In this document: one piece after another, positions 45,334-56,716 of the stretch
How the letters are laid out: each line of letters starts with the position of its first letter
Position numbering within the stretch: position 1 is the stretch's first letter
Assembly: GCF_003075375.1 (NCBI RefSeq)
Contig: NZ_QDFT01000001.1
Location: forward strand, 62,006 to 126,005
Direction of reading: 5' to 3'
Length of the DNA stretch: 64,000 nt
Source: Microbacterium testaceum
Lineage (GTDB): Bacteria > Actinomycetota > Actinomycetes > Actinomycetales > Microbacteriaceae
Program-made: the position numbers and the translations under genes
The notes under the pieces: generated by a model
Database searches by the model: none
Told to the model about the DNA's origin: nothing
What the model saw: only the letters and a program-made list of their open reading frames with translations

Positions 45334-47442
45334 ATGCGTGAACCATCGCCGATCCTCCGCCGGCTGTTCGCGGTGGTGGCTCTCGCCGCGTTGATTCTCG
45401 GTGCGGGGCTCCCCGCGACGGGCCTTCTCGATTCGCAGCCCGCTGCGGCGGCCGACGCGTCGAGGTTCGATCCGGGGCTGATCATCACCGACGAGAATTT
45501 CTACGACGGGTCGGCGATGTCCGCGTCCGAGGTTCAATCGTTCCTCGATGCGAACAACCGATGCGGACAGAAGGCGAACTGCGTCGCCGCGCTGAAGGGC
45601 AACACCCCTTCGATGGCCGCTTCACGGTACTGCAAGGCGATGGACGGCCGGACCCAGGAAACCGCCGCGAGCATGATCGCGAGGGTCGGCGCTGCCTGCA
45701 GCATCAGCCAGCGGACGCTCCTCGTGATGCTCCAGAAGGAGCAGGGCCTCATCACGTCGTCGAACCCGTCGCAGTATGCGCTGGACCACGCGCTCGGCCA
45801 ATCATGTCCGGATACGGCGCCCTGCGACCCCGCGTTCGCGGGCTTCTTCTCGCAGCTGTACTACGGTGCCCGGCAGTTCCAGATCTATCGCGTCACGGCG
45901 ACGACCGGCGGATGGAACTATGTCGCCGGTCGGACGAACAACATCAACTACCACCCGGAACCCGCGCGCAACTGCGGCACGAAAGCCGTCTTCATCCAGA
46001 ACCAGGCGACCGCCGGTCTGTACATCTACACCCCGTACACCCCCAACGACGCCGCCATGCGGAACCTCTACGGTGAGGGCGATCGCTGCTCGGCGTACGG
46101 CAATCGCAATTTCTGGCGGATGTGGACCGACTGGTTCGGTGATCCCACCAAGAACGTCAAGTCTCCGGTGGGCGTCCTCACCGAGATGAGCGCGACCGAA
46201 GACGGAGTCTGGATCGGTGGCTGGGCCGTGGACGGGGATGCGCTCACCTCGCCACTGCAGATCAAGATCGACGTCGGAGGGAGCACGTCCTACCTGACGG
46301 CCGATCAGCCATATCAACCGGTCGCCGACAACTTCCCGGGGGCGGGCCCGAATCACGGGTTCAGGGGCCTCATTCCCGGCCCGCCGGGGTCGACGCAGAA
46401 CGTCTGCGTGACGGCGGTGAACCAGAACACGGGAACAGATCAGTCTCTGGGATGCCGTGCCGTCGACTTCCCTGCTCGCGTCTCACCTCGCGGGGAGCTC
46501 AAGGACCTCTGGACGACGGTTCGTGGAATCCACTTCTGGGGGTGGGCGATCGATCCCGACGCGGTCGACGCGAGTGTGGACTTGCACGTCCTCGTCGACA
46601 AGACCTGGTACGTCGTGACGGCGAATCAGCCTTACGCTCTCGGGCCGGAGCTCGTCGCCGGCGCGAACTACCAGCATGGCTTCGGAGCTGTCCTTCCGAT
46701 CCCGGCGGGCGCGCACACCATCTGCCTCACGATGATCAACAAGAACGCCGGGACGAATGTCCCGTTCGGTTGCCGTGACGTCAAGGTCCCCTCGATCGCG
46801 GACGTCTCTCCGCAGGGCGCGGTCCAGAGCGTCACCACCGACGGCCGCGTGATCAACGTGTCCGGATGGGTCGTGGATCCCGACGCAGCCGCGGCGGCCG
46901 TTCCCGTGATCGTTCAGGTCGACTCCCAGTGGTACCGCTGGTCGGCCGACAAGCCGAACCGCGACTCGCTCGCCACGTTCCCCGATGCCGGGGCGAACCA
47001 CGGTTATGCCGGAAGCGTCCCCACCACCCCCGGCACTCATTGGATCTGCATCTACTACCTGAACGCCAACGACGGGGCGGACCCCGCCGCGGATTGTCGT
47101 CAGGTGCAGGTCCCGCAGCCCGCCGACCAGTCTCCGGTCACCCGCATGATGGGCGCCTACCCGGCAGGCAAGGGGCTGGCGGTGTGGGGTTACGCCTTCG
47201 ATCCCGATGCCCTCGACGCGACGACGGATGTGATCGTCCAGGTCGATTCGCAGTGGTTCCGTTGGCCGGCGAACCTCGGGTACGCCCCGCTCGCGGACAC
47301 CTACCCCTCTGCCGGTCAGACCCGCGGGTACTACGGTGAGGTGCCGGTGGCCGCGGGGACGCACTGGGTGTGCGCCTATGCGGTGAACCGCAACTCGGGC
47401 GCGGACACCAAACCCGAGTGCGTGCAGGTGCGGACGCCGTGA
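45334..47442 (+). CDS. Secreted protein with lysozyme-like N-domain and four ~108-residue repeats
   Basis: 702 residues. Signal peptide about residues 1-38. The N-domain (about 40-270) starts FDPGLIITDENFYDGSAM and has a KEQGLIT motif with E136, like the catalytic Glu of transglycosylase-type folds, plus several Cys. Repeats start at residues 277, 384, 492 and 600. Each has GW(A/V)(I/V)DPDA, a strand ending QWYRW or similar, a GYxGxVP turn and a Cys pair (ICxxxxNxNxGxD...xCRxVxVP). This N-domain family is frequent in secreted actinobacterial proteins; the function is not known to me. ATG 45334 has GAGAGG at 7 nt. An in-frame ATG 45289 is the alternative. Confidence 0.75.
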   Translation: MREPSPILRRLFAVVALAALILGAGLPATGLLDSQPAAAADASRFDPGLIITDENFYDGSAMSASEVQSFLDANNRCGQKANCVAALKGNTPSMAASRYCKAMDGRTQETAASMIARVGAACSISQRTLLVMLQKEQGLITSSNPSQYALDHALGQSCPDTAPCDPAFAGFFSQLYYGARQFQIYRVTATTGGWNYVAGRTNNINYHPEPARNCGTKAVFIQNQATAGLYIYTPYTPNDAAMRNLYGEGDRCSAYGNRNFWRMWTDWFGDPTKNVKSPVGVLTEMSATEDGVWIGGWAVDGDALTSPLQIKIDVGGSTSYLTADQPYQPVADNFPGAGPNHGFRGLIPGPPGSTQNVCVTAVNQNTGTDQSLGCRAVDFPARVSPRGELKDLWTTVRGIHFWGWAIDPDAVDASVDLHVLVDKTWYVVTANQPYALGPELVAGANYQHGFGAVLPIPAGAHTICLTMINKNAGTNVPFGCRDVKVPSIADVSPQGAVQSVTTDGRVINVSGWVVDPDAAAAAVPVIVQVDSQWYRWSADKPNRDSLATFPDAGANHGYAGSVPTTPGTHWICIYYLNANDGADPAADCRQVQVPQPADQSPVTRMMGAYPAGKGLAVWGYAFDPDALDATTDVIVQVDSQWFRWPANLGYAPLADTYPSAGQTRGYYGEVPVAAGTHWVCAYAVNRNSGADTKPECVQVRTP

Positions 47443-47495
47443 GATCACCCCGGATCGCGAGCGGGGATGGTCCGGCGGCGGTCCGATGCGTCATT

Positions 47496-47507
47496 TAGGC
47501 TGGTGCG
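47496..47507 (+). promoter_or_regulatory. Leaderless promoter -10 box of the 47508 glycosyltransferase
   Basis: TAGGCT (47496-47501) + GGTGCG + GTG. Confidence 0.6.
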
Positions 47508-48446
47508 GTGCCGGTTCGTGTCTCTGTCGTCATCCGTACCCGGAACAGGCCTGACTTCGTGCAGCGCGCACTGGACGATGTGGCGGCGCAGAAGTTCACC
47601 GATCTCGAGGTCGTCCTGGTCAACGACGGTGACGGCGGCGAGCATCTGCGCGACATCGCCGCCCGGTCCGGTGTGAACACCGTTCGCGTCGTCGACACGG
47701 TCGAGCCTCGCGGGCGATGCCGAGCGGCGAACCTCGGCATCCGGGAATCGAGGGGGGAGTACGTCGTCCTGCACGACGACGACGACCGCTGGCATCCCGA
47801 ATTCCTGTCGCGGACGGTGGAGCGATTGGATGCCGACACCGGGTGCGCGGGCGTGATGACGAGCACCGCCATCGTTCTCGAGGAACGAGACGGGTCGGCC
47901 TGGCGCGAGATCGACCGCGTTCCGTTCTGGTCGGGAATGGAACGTGTCTCCCTCACCGAGCTCCTCGAGATCAATCGCGCCGTACCCATCTCGTTCCTCT
48001 ACCGTCGGAGCGTCCACGATGCCGTGGGGTGGTACGACGAGAGCCTCGACGCGGTCGAGGACTGGGACTTCTACCTGCGGGTGCTACCCCGTTTCCCCAT
48101 CGGGTTCATCAGCGGGCCGCCACTCGCCTACTGGGTGCATCGTCCCGGGGCGACTCAGTCGGAGGCCAACTCGACACTGGGGCTGCAGCACGAGCACGTC
48201 CGCGACGATCTGACCGTGCGGGACCGAGAACTCACGTCGTGGGTCGAGCAGAACGGCACGGGGCTGCCCCTCTACCTCGCCCATCTTCAGAGGCAGACCG
48301 TCGAACGACTGTCGGAGCAGATGCGGACCATCGTGCGCGACGAGGTCCGGAGGATCGTCGCGGAGGAGCTGGAAGCGCGATCACCGCTCGGAAGGCGATG
48401 GCGACGCATGAAGCGTCGGCTCATCCGGGGTGGTGCGGACAGCTGA
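47508..48446 (+). CDS. Glycosyltransferase family 2
   Basis: 312 residues. GT-A marks: VSVVIRTRNRPDFVQRALDDV, LEVVLVNDGDGG, RCRAANLGIRESRGEYVVLHDDDDRWHPEF (metal motif DDDD), and AVEDWDFYLRVLPRFP with the ED base region. The basic C-terminus (GRRWRRMKRRLIRGG) suggests membrane contact. It starts at its own leaderless promoter, so it is outside the exporter operon. The epimerase gene follows after 55 bp. Confidence 0.87.
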   Translation: MPVRVSVVIRTRNRPDFVQRALDDVAAQKFTDLEVVLVNDGDGGEHLRDIAARSGVNTVRVVDTVEPRGRCRAANLGIRESRGEYVVLHDDDDRWHPEFLSRTVERLDADTGCAGVMTSTAIVLEERDGSAWREIDRVPFWSGMERVSLTELLEINRAVPISFLYRRSVHDAVGWYDESLDAVEDWDFYLRVLPRFPIGFISGPPLAYWVHRPGATQSEANSTLGLQHEHVRDDLTVRDRELTSWVEQNGTGLPLYLAHLQRQTVERLSEQMRTIVRDEVRRIVAEELEARSPLGRRWRRMKRRLIRGGADS

Positions 48447-48501
48447 GGACGAGCTGCCCCGATGGGGATCGTCCACGCACGAACGAGACAGAGGAGAGCC
48501 G

Positions 48502-49374
48502 ATGACCAGTGAAGTCCCACGCCGCGAGACGGTGGTCGTGACCGGGGCGGGCGGGTACGTCGGGCGACACGTCGTGACGGACCTCCTCGATCGGGGGCAC
48601 GCCGTCCGGGCTGTCGTTCGTCAGGCGGGCGCGGACGTCGATCCGCGTGCCACGACCGTGATCGCCGACGTCCTCGACCCGTCGACCGACGTCGCATCCA
48701 TTGTGGGCGAGACGTCGAGCCGGCTCATCCATCTGGCGTGGCAGGACGGCTTCCAGCACAACGCCCCCACTCATATGGGTAACCTGTCGGCCCACGTGCG
48801 TTTCATCGAGACGGTGGCTCATCTCGTGGACCGAGTCGTCGTGCTGGGCACGATGCATGAGGTCGGGTACTGGGAGGGCGCGATCACCGCCGAGACCCCG
48901 ACGGCGCCGCGTTCTCAGTACGGTATCGCCAAGGACGCGCTTCGACGGTCCCTGATGCTCTCCTCGGAGTCCTGGGAGCGGGCCGAGCTGAGCTGGGTCC
49001 GTTGCTTCTACATCCACGGTGACGATCGCCGCAACAAATCGATCTTCGCGCGTCTGCTCGATGCGGTGGATGAGGGGAAGGAGTCGATTCCCTTCACCAC
49101 GGGGCGGAATCGGTACGACTTCATCGATGTCCGCGCACTGGCCGATCAGATCTCGGCCGTCGCCTTGACCGCCGGTGCCACGGGCGTGATCAATTGCTGC
49201 AGCGGGGTACCGGTCGCTCTCGCCGACCAGGTGGAGCGTTTCATCGCGGACAAGGGGCTGCCCATTCGCCTGGATTACGGCGCTTTCCCGGACCGTCCCT
49301 ACGATTCACCCGCCGTGTGGGGTGACGCCACGCGCGTGCGGGAGATCCTGGATCAGGATCGTTCGAACCGGTAG
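48502..49374 (+). CDS. NAD-dependent sugar epimerase/dehydratase (SDR)
   Basis: 290 residues, extended SDR. Cofactor motif TGAGGYVGRHV at the N-terminus, and catalytic YxxxK in SQYGIAKDALR. Substrate-side GDDRRNKSIFARLL and YDFIDVRALADQI follow. The exact sugar is not recognisable. Some similarity in layout to dTDP-sugar reductases/epimerases makes a deoxysugar role likely. ATG 48502 has AGAGGAGAG in place. Only 2 bp separate its stop from the convergent lipoprotein gene. Confidence 0.8.
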   Translation: MTSEVPRRETVVVTGAGGYVGRHVVTDLLDRGHAVRAVVRQAGADVDPRATTVIADVLDPSTDVASIVGETSSRLIHLAWQDGFQHNAPTHMGNLSAHVRFIETVAHLVDRVVVLGTMHEVGYWEGAITAETPTAPRSQYGIAKDALRRSLMLSSESWERAELSWVRCFYIHGDDRRNKSIFARLLDAVDEGKESIPFTTGRNRYDFIDVRALADQISAVALTAGATGVINCCSGVPVALADQVERFIADKGLPIRLDYGAFPDRPYDSPAVWGDATRVREILDQDRSNR

Positions 49375-49376
49375 CG

Positions 49377-49889
49377 TCAGATCCGGCCCGCTTCGAGATC
49401 ATCGAGCCGCGACTGCCAGGACGCATCGAGTCGACCGTCGATCTGAGCGCGGAGCTCGAGCTGGAAGGCGTCCGCGGTGCCCGACACGGTGCAGAGGAAA
49501 AGGACGTCGGCCCCCGCATCGGTCACTCCGGGCACGGCGACGGCCCACAATCCGTTCGCTTCCTGCGCCCGTTCGGCTGCGCCGATATCGGTACGAGCGG
49601 TCGGTGCGCCTGATTCGAGCACGCCCGTGACGCACACATCCGCGAGTGCCGACGTGGGGAAGGGATCGTCGGCGGGTTCAGAGCTGCGGCTCGGTGCCAC
49701 CGTGGGTGACGCCGAAGCCGAAGGGGTGGGTGACGGAGACGTCGGCGTCGCCGTCGGAGCCGGCGATGAAGCGGACGGCCGCGCGCTCTCCGAGGCCATT
49801 CCGCTCGTCGACGAGGCTTGCTGGGCGCAGCCGCTCAGAGCGATGACGATGATCGCGCCGGCGAGCAGGGACGGGAGAATACGGGACAC
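49377..49889 (-). CDS. Small predicted lipoprotein, unknown function
   Basis: 170 residues. Lipoprotein signal peptide with lipobox IALSGC (lipidated C21). A Ser/Pro/Ala/Thr linker about 25-75 leads to a globular domain of about 95 residues (ALADVCVTG...FLCTVSGT, two Cys). No family recognised. It is placed between the two halves of the polysaccharide locus and is convergent with the epimerase gene. GTG 49889 follows a -10 box, so it is a leaderless single gene. Confidence 0.75.
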   Translation of the reverse strand: MSRILPSLLAGAIIVIALSGCAQQASSTSGMASESARPSASSPAPTATPTSPSPTPSASASPTVAPSRSSEPADDPFPTSALADVCVTGVLESGAPTARTDIGAAERAQEANGLWAVAVPGVTDAGADVLFLCTVSGTADAFQLELRAQIDGRLDASWQSRLDDLEAGRI

Positions 49890-49901
49890 ACCCTGATGAT
49901 A
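49890..49901 (-). promoter_or_regulatory. Leaderless promoter -10 box of the lipoprotein gene
   Basis: TATCAT (49896-49901) + CAGGGT + GTG 49889. This is the closest match to a canonical -10 in the window. Confidence 0.6.
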
Positions 49902-49945
49902 GATCGGGTGCGTGCCCCACCCGGAGGCGACGCACCAGGAAGGCG

Positions 49946-51370
49946 TCACCTGACCGAGCTGATGCTCTCGAGGTAGTCCGCGAGCGACGTGGTCGGCGTG
50001 AGCCCATTCAGAGTGGCTTCGATCTTCTGCGTGGAGAGGATGCTGTTCGCGGGTCGTGGGGCGACCCCGCCACCGTGCTCCTCCGAATAGGACGCGGTTC
50101 CGATGGGGGCGACACGAGCGGGATCGTGGCCGAGCGCGGCGAAGACGTCCTGCGCCCACCCGAACCACGATTTGGTTCCCTCGCGACCCACGAAGTTGTA
50201 GATCCCGTACGGGGCGCGGGTCTCGAGCAGCTCTTTCACCACCTTGGCGAGATCGCGGGCGAAGGTCAGAGAGCCCACCTGATCGTCCACGACAGTCGGG
50301 GACGCTCCCGTCTGAGCCAGGTGCATCATCGTCTTCACGAAGTTGGGACCGTCCCCGATCAGCCAGCTCGTCCGCAGGATGTAGTGGCGCGGCACGACCG
50401 AGGCGACCGCTTCGCCCGCTGCCTTCGTCTGTCCGTAAACGCCCAGAGGACTGAGCCGGTCCGTTTCGGTGTAGGCATCCAGATTTCGGCCATCGAAGAC
50501 GTAATCGCTGGACACATGCACCAGCAGAAGGTCATTCGTGACGGCGACACGGGCGAGGGCGGACAGCGCGCTGACGTTGGTGGCCCACGCCTCGGCGCGC
50601 CCGTCGTGCGTCTCAGCGCCGTCGACGTCCGTGAAGCCCGCAGCGTTCACGATCGCGCTGTAGTCGCGCCATCGGCGTGCGGAGGTCACGTCGGGCGAGG
50701 AGAGATCGAACTCGTCACGTCCCGCGTACTCGATCCACGGATGACGCCCGAATTCGACCTCGAGGGCTCGCCCGAGCTGACCGTCCGCGCCGACGACGAG
50801 GATCTTCTTCGGGGGCATGGGCACGACATCGGCCAGTCTCGGGTGGAGTCTGTCCTTCTGACTGATCTGCACCCGGTCCAGGGGGATCGGCCAGTCGATC
50901 GCGACGGTCTCATCCGCGAGGTTCAGGAAGGTGTAGGTCGCGTCGTGCGCCCAATGGTCATTGACCAGGTAGGAGTATGCGGTGTCGGCCTCGAGGGTCT
51001 GATAGGAGTTCCCCACTCCGCGCGGCACGAAGATCGCGGTGGACGGATCGACTTCCGTGCAGAAGACGGAGCCGAAGCTGTCGCCCTCGCGCAGGTCGAC
51101 CCACGCGCCGAAGATGCGTCCGCTCGCCACCGAGACCAGTTTGTCCCACGGTTCCGCGTGGATCCCCCGCGTCGTGCCGACTTCGTCGTTGAAGGAGATG
51201 TTGTTCTGCACAGGACCGAAATCGGGCAGACCGATGTCTGCGGCCGTCATCTTCTGCCGCTGCCAGTTCTCTTTGAACCAACCGCGATCATCGCCGTGAA
51301 CCGGGAGATCGATCACCAGCAGACCCGGGATCGATGTGGTGTGCGAGGCCAGAGCCTTACCGAATCGCAT
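49946..51370 (-). CDS. rmlCD: Fused dTDP-4-dehydrorhamnose 3,5-epimerase / reductase (RmlC-RmlD)
   Basis: 474 residues, the last two steps of dTDP-L-rhamnose synthesis on one chain. RmlC cupin about residues 1-180: H71 in TTRGIHAE, K77, VPRGVGNSYQTL and a Tyr pair at 132/134. The loop between His and Lys is shorter (6 residues) than in free-standing RmlC. RmlD SDR about 187-474: VVGADGQLGRALE, HVSSDYVFDG and catalytic YGQTKAAGE. The fusion has been seen in other actinobacteria. It is downstream of rmlA and rmlB in the same leftward operon. Confidence 0.94.
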   Translation of the reverse strand: MRFGKALASHTTSIPGLLVIDLPVHGDDRGWFKENWQRQKMTAADIGLPDFGPVQNNISFNDEVGTTRGIHAEPWDKLVSVASGRIFGAWVDLREGDSFGSVFCTEVDPSTAIFVPRGVGNSYQTLEADTAYSYLVNDHWAHDATYTFLNLADETVAIDWPIPLDRVQISQKDRLHPRLADVVPMPPKKILVVGADGQLGRALEVEFGRHPWIEYAGRDEFDLSSPDVTSARRWRDYSAIVNAAGFTDVDGAETHDGRAEAWATNVSALSALARVAVTNDLLLVHVSSDYVFDGRNLDAYTETDRLSPLGVYGQTKAAGEAVASVVPRHYILRTSWLIGDGPNFVKTMMHLAQTGASPTVVDDQVGSLTFARDLAKVVKELLETRAPYGIYNFVGREGTKSWFGWAQDVFAALGHDPARVAPIGTASYSEEHGGGVAPRPANSILSTQKIEATLNGLTPTTSLADYLESISSVR

Positions 51371-51382
51371 GGAGCGTCGTCC

Positions 51383-53259
<1,877 letters not shown>

Positions 53260-53295
53260 CGTGTCATACGCCGGTCATGCTCCCCGTCAGGGGTC

Positions 53296-55536
53296 TCAGC
53301 CGAGGGTCGCCGTCACGTCCTGCAGGAGGGTCCGGGCGCGCGCGAGGAAGGAATCCCGTTCGCGGATGGTCCGCGAGATGGCGGCCAGGTGCTCGGGCGG
53401 GGGGAAGGCGTCGTCGAGGTCGCCGCGCAGCAGTGCGAGAAGCTCGTCGGTCGTCCGATAGGTGGCGACGGCGCCCTGGAACACCTCGGAGATGCCGGAC
53501 ACCTCGTCGCTGATCACGCGTCCGCCGGCCGCGACGACGTCGTAGGGACGGTTGGCGATGAACCCGTGCTGCTGCATGGAGGGCCAGTGATCGTTCAGGA
53601 CGACCGACGCGCTCTCGTACAGCCCCGGGAGGTCTGCATTCGGGACCCCCGTGCCTGCGATGGAGGAAGCGGGGATCCACCCGCGCCAGTCGGGACCGTA
53701 GACGCGGACGGGGACACCCGCGCGGACGGGCTCGACGATGGAGGGGCGGTGGATTCCCCGGGCCGTGCCGACGAAGACGATGTCCGAGGAGCGGGTTCGT
53801 CCCGAGGGACGGAAGCGCGAGGGGTCGGTGCACTGGAGCAACGGCGAGATCAATCGGCCGGAGTCCACGGTGGCGCGTGCGGCCCACGGGGTGGAAGCGG
53901 CGTAGATCAAGCCGAAGCCGCTCAGGGCGCGAAGGTCGATCTCGTCGGGATGACTGATGACCCACAGGACCGAGAGCCCGTACGGACTGGGATCGATCGG
54001 CTCCGGTCCGCGCAGCGCCACCGTCACGTCGTCGAGATGGCGGGTGCGCCGGTTCCGAGCGGGATACGCGTCGACGACCACGTTCTGCCCCAGCTCGCGA
54101 AGTGCGTCCGCGAGCGCTCGCGCGAAGTGCACATCGCCCCACCATTCGCCGCGCGGCCCCACGGGAGCTGCGGTGCGCAGCGCCCACCGCAACGAGGGCA
54201 CGACGGTCCCGTCCTTCAAGGTGACCGTCTGGCGTCGGCGCCGCAGGCGAGGCAGCGGCCCGTCACCGACCGCGGTCCAGCCCGCGGCCGAGACGAGGTC
54301 CGTCGCCCCGTCGAGTCCCGCGGGAAGGTCGGGTGGGGGAGCGACCGACCGGGTCCTCACGCTCGCATCGGTTCGGACGGAGACCGGTACGCCCCGGTCG
54401 CGCGCGTCGAGCGAGGCCCAGGCGGCGTGATCGACGCTGTCGACACGCGAGAACGCGGCGAGATCGCGAGGGGCGGCGAAGGTCGAACCGGCGATCGCCG
54501 GGGGTGCCGTATCGGGGGCACCGGGCAGCTCGTCCGCGTCCTCCCGAGGGTGTCCGGCGAGCAGCCGGCCCTCCGAGGCCGCACCCGCCGCGGCGATGGT
54601 GCCGTCTCCATCCAGCCAGAGGGGGCCGACGACGGCACCACGGCTCGCCCTCGCGGCGAGCCCGCGCAGGGTGTCGGCGGTGGCATCGATGTTCGGTCCC
54701 CGCCACACCACGACCTCGGCGTGGCATCCATCGGCGAGGTCGACAGGCTCCGAGGCCGACGCGGATCCACTCGTGCGGATCGCGCGGATGTTGTCCGTGG
54801 CCTCCGCGAGCAGGACGGTCTGCGCCCAATCCTCGATGCGACCGCCGCGTTGCACGATCGTGACTCCGGAGTCCGGTTCTCGCGCCAGTTCTGCCGCGAG
54901 CGCGATCGACTCGTCGAAGTCCCATTCGTCCGCGTCGAGGACGAGGATGTACTCGACTCCGCCCGGACGGTCGGCGCGGATCCAGCTCCGCGCGTCGGAC
55001 TCGTCCCGGCGTGCGCGGGACGTGGCATCCAGCATCCGCGTGTGCAGGTGAGACCAGGGCACACGCGTTCCGCCCGGCCCCTCGAGGGGAAGCGATTCCC
55101 CGTCGCGACGTCGCCACGCGGCGCCCAGGGCCCCGCCGCGCTCCGTGGCGCGGGCCGGATGCCGCTCCAGATACGCCGATGCGTCCCACACGGGGCTGAT
55201 GGTCAGACGGCGGGGGTCGGCGATGAGATAGGCGTAGAGCGCGGGGACGCGATGCGCATCGGGGAGGTGATCGCCGACGGCGGTGTCCACGAAGAGCGGA
55301 TTGAGACGGAGTCCCTGGGCGTAGCCACGCGCCACATAGCGGACGATCGCTCCCACGACCCCCACTCTGCGGCCGAGCTGGGCGCTCACGTAGGAGGTGT
55401 CCACGACACGGGAGCGGAGGATGACCCATGCCCACCAGAGCCGATCGATCTGCCGCACCACGCGGCCGAGCAGACGGTGCCGGCGAAGGCGGGCGACCAG
55501 GACCACCGCGCGATGCGGCCGCCGGGGGGCCGTCAT
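53296..55536 (-). CDS. Large glycosyltransferase, CgeB-like C-terminus
   Basis: 746 residues. The C-terminal third (about 470-745) is a CgeB-like GT-B domain: LSVLWVISHPDEID, DIVFVGTARGIHRPSIV and the donor-side VLNDHWPSMQQHGFIANRPYDVVAAGG. The N-terminal part has a degenerate GT-A-like segment, where VEYILVLDADEWDFDESIALAAE carries a DADE metal-type motif. This suggests two sugar-transfer modules. ATG 55536 overlaps the epimerase stop by 4 bp, which fixes the start. Substrates are unknown. Confidence 0.8.
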   Translation of the reverse strand: MTAPRRPHRAVVLVARLRRHRLLGRVVRQIDRLWWAWVILRSRVVDTSYVSAQLGRRVGVVGAIVRYVARGYAQGLRLNPLFVDTAVGDHLPDAHRVPALYAYLIADPRRLTISPVWDASAYLERHPARATERGGALGAAWRRRDGESLPLEGPGGTRVPWSHLHTRMLDATSRARRDESDARSWIRADRPGGVEYILVLDADEWDFDESIALAAELAREPDSGVTIVQRGGRIEDWAQTVLLAEATDNIRAIRTSGSASASEPVDLADGCHAEVVVWRGPNIDATADTLRGLAARASRGAVVGPLWLDGDGTIAAAGAASEGRLLAGHPREDADELPGAPDTAPPAIAGSTFAAPRDLAAFSRVDSVDHAAWASLDARDRGVPVSVRTDASVRTRSVAPPPDLPAGLDGATDLVSAAGWTAVGDGPLPRLRRRRQTVTLKDGTVVPSLRWALRTAAPVGPRGEWWGDVHFARALADALRELGQNVVVDAYPARNRRTRHLDDVTVALRGPEPIDPSPYGLSVLWVISHPDEIDLRALSGFGLIYAASTPWAARATVDSGRLISPLLQCTDPSRFRPSGRTRSSDIVFVGTARGIHRPSIVEPVRAGVPVRVYGPDWRGWIPASSIAGTGVPNADLPGLYESASVVLNDHWPSMQQHGFIANRPYDVVAAGGRVISDEVSGISEVFQGAVATYRTTDELLALLRGDLDDAFPPPEHLAAISRTIRERDSFLARARTLLQDVTATLG

Positions 55537-56669
55537 TTGAGCAGCTTCCGAGCGGCCATCTCGTCCAAGGACCGCCGATAGGAGGCCGACCCGATCGGCT
55601 CGGTCCGCACCCACTCCACGAACTCGCGCAGGCCCTCGTCGAACGACACGGCGGGCACGAAGTCGAGCGCGGCCGCCAGCCGTCGGACATCGGCGACGTT
55701 GTGGCGGATGTCGCCGAGGCGGTAACCGCCGGTGACGGACACGGGGACCGACGCGCCGAAATGACGCAGGAGAGCGTCGACGACCTCGTTGACCGTCGTC
55801 GGCACGCCCGACCCGACGTTCAGGATTCGGCCGGCGGCCGCCGGGCGGGACAGGGCGCGCACCGTCGCCTCGACGACATCGTCGATGTAGACGAAGTCGC
55901 GGCTCTCTTCGCCGTCCTCGAAGACGTCGATGGCCTCGCCGCGCCGGATGAGGGTGCTGAAGATGGAGAGGATCCCGGTGTACGGGTTCTCGAGGGACTG
56001 ACCGGGACCGTAGACGTTCTGATACCGCAGCGCGACCGCCTCCACGCCGATCGACGCGGCGACCGTCATCACAAGGGACTCCTGCATCTGCTTGGTGAGG
56101 CCGTAGACAGAGGACGGATGGAGGAGGGCGTCCTCGGTCGTGGGGATGCTCGTGAGCACCTCCCCGTCCTCGCCGCGAACGTCGAAGACGCCCGCTGCCA
56201 TCGATTGCTCGCTCCGGTGCGGCGGGTAGACCAGGTCGCCCGTCCGGGTGCGGTAGGCGCCCTCGCCGTAGACGGCCCGCGACGACGCCACCACGATGCG
56301 CCGGACTCCGTGCGGCTCATTCGTCAGGAGGTCCAGGAGCTTGGCTGTTCCGCCCACGTTGGTCTCGACGTAGCGGTCGATCTCGTACATGGACTGACCG
56401 GTGCCCGTCTCGGCGGCGAGATGCACGACGACGTCGACACCGGCCAGCGCGGTCCGCAGATCGTCGGTCGAGGTCACCGATCCCCTGTGCACCTCGGCCA
56501 CCTCGCGCGCGGTCGCCAGGAGCGGGGAGGTGACGTCGGGGTCCGCGCCGTGAACCTGGGGGAGCAGGTTGTCCAGAACCCGGACGGCGTGCCCCTGGGC
56601 GTGAAGACGCAGGGCGAGTCGGCTGCCGATGAACCCGGCTCCTCCGGTGATCAAGACACGTTCGCGCAC
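55533..56669 (-). CDS. NAD-dependent sugar 4-epimerase (SDR, dTDP-rhamnose 4-epimerase-like)
   Basis: 378 residues, longer than Gal[38 protein letters not shown], catalytic Ser in VVASSRAVYGEG and YGLTKQMQE for the YxxxK. The insertion between (HRSEQSMAAGVFDVRGEDGEVL) and QNVYGPGQSLENPYTGIL recall WbiB-type dTDP-L-rhamnose 4-epimerases, so it may make dTDP-6-deoxy-L-talose. It is near the rml genes. GTG 56669 has GGAG at 8 nt. Confidence 0.82.
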   Translation of the reverse strand: MRERVLITGGAGFIGSRLALRLHAQGHAVRVLDNLLPQVHGADPDVTSPLLATAREVAEVHRGSVTSTDDLRTALAGVDVVVHLAAETGTGQSMYEIDRYVETNVGGTAKLLDLLTNEPHGVRRIVVASSRAVYGEGAYRTRTGDLVYPPHRSEQSMAAGVFDVRGEDGEVLTSIPTTEDALLHPSSVYGLTKQMQESLVMTVAASIGVEAVALRYQNVYGPGQSLENPYTGILSIFSTLIRRGEAIDVFEDGEESRDFVYIDDVVEATVRALSRPAAAGRILNVGSGVPTTVNEVVDALLRHFGASVPVSVTGGYRLGDIRHNVADVRRLAAALDFVPAVSFDEGLREFVEWVRTEPIGSASYRRSLDEMAARKLLK

Positions 56670-56716
56670 AGTTCCACTCCGCTAGGTCAGATGGGGGACA
56701 CCCGGGTCCGAGGTCC

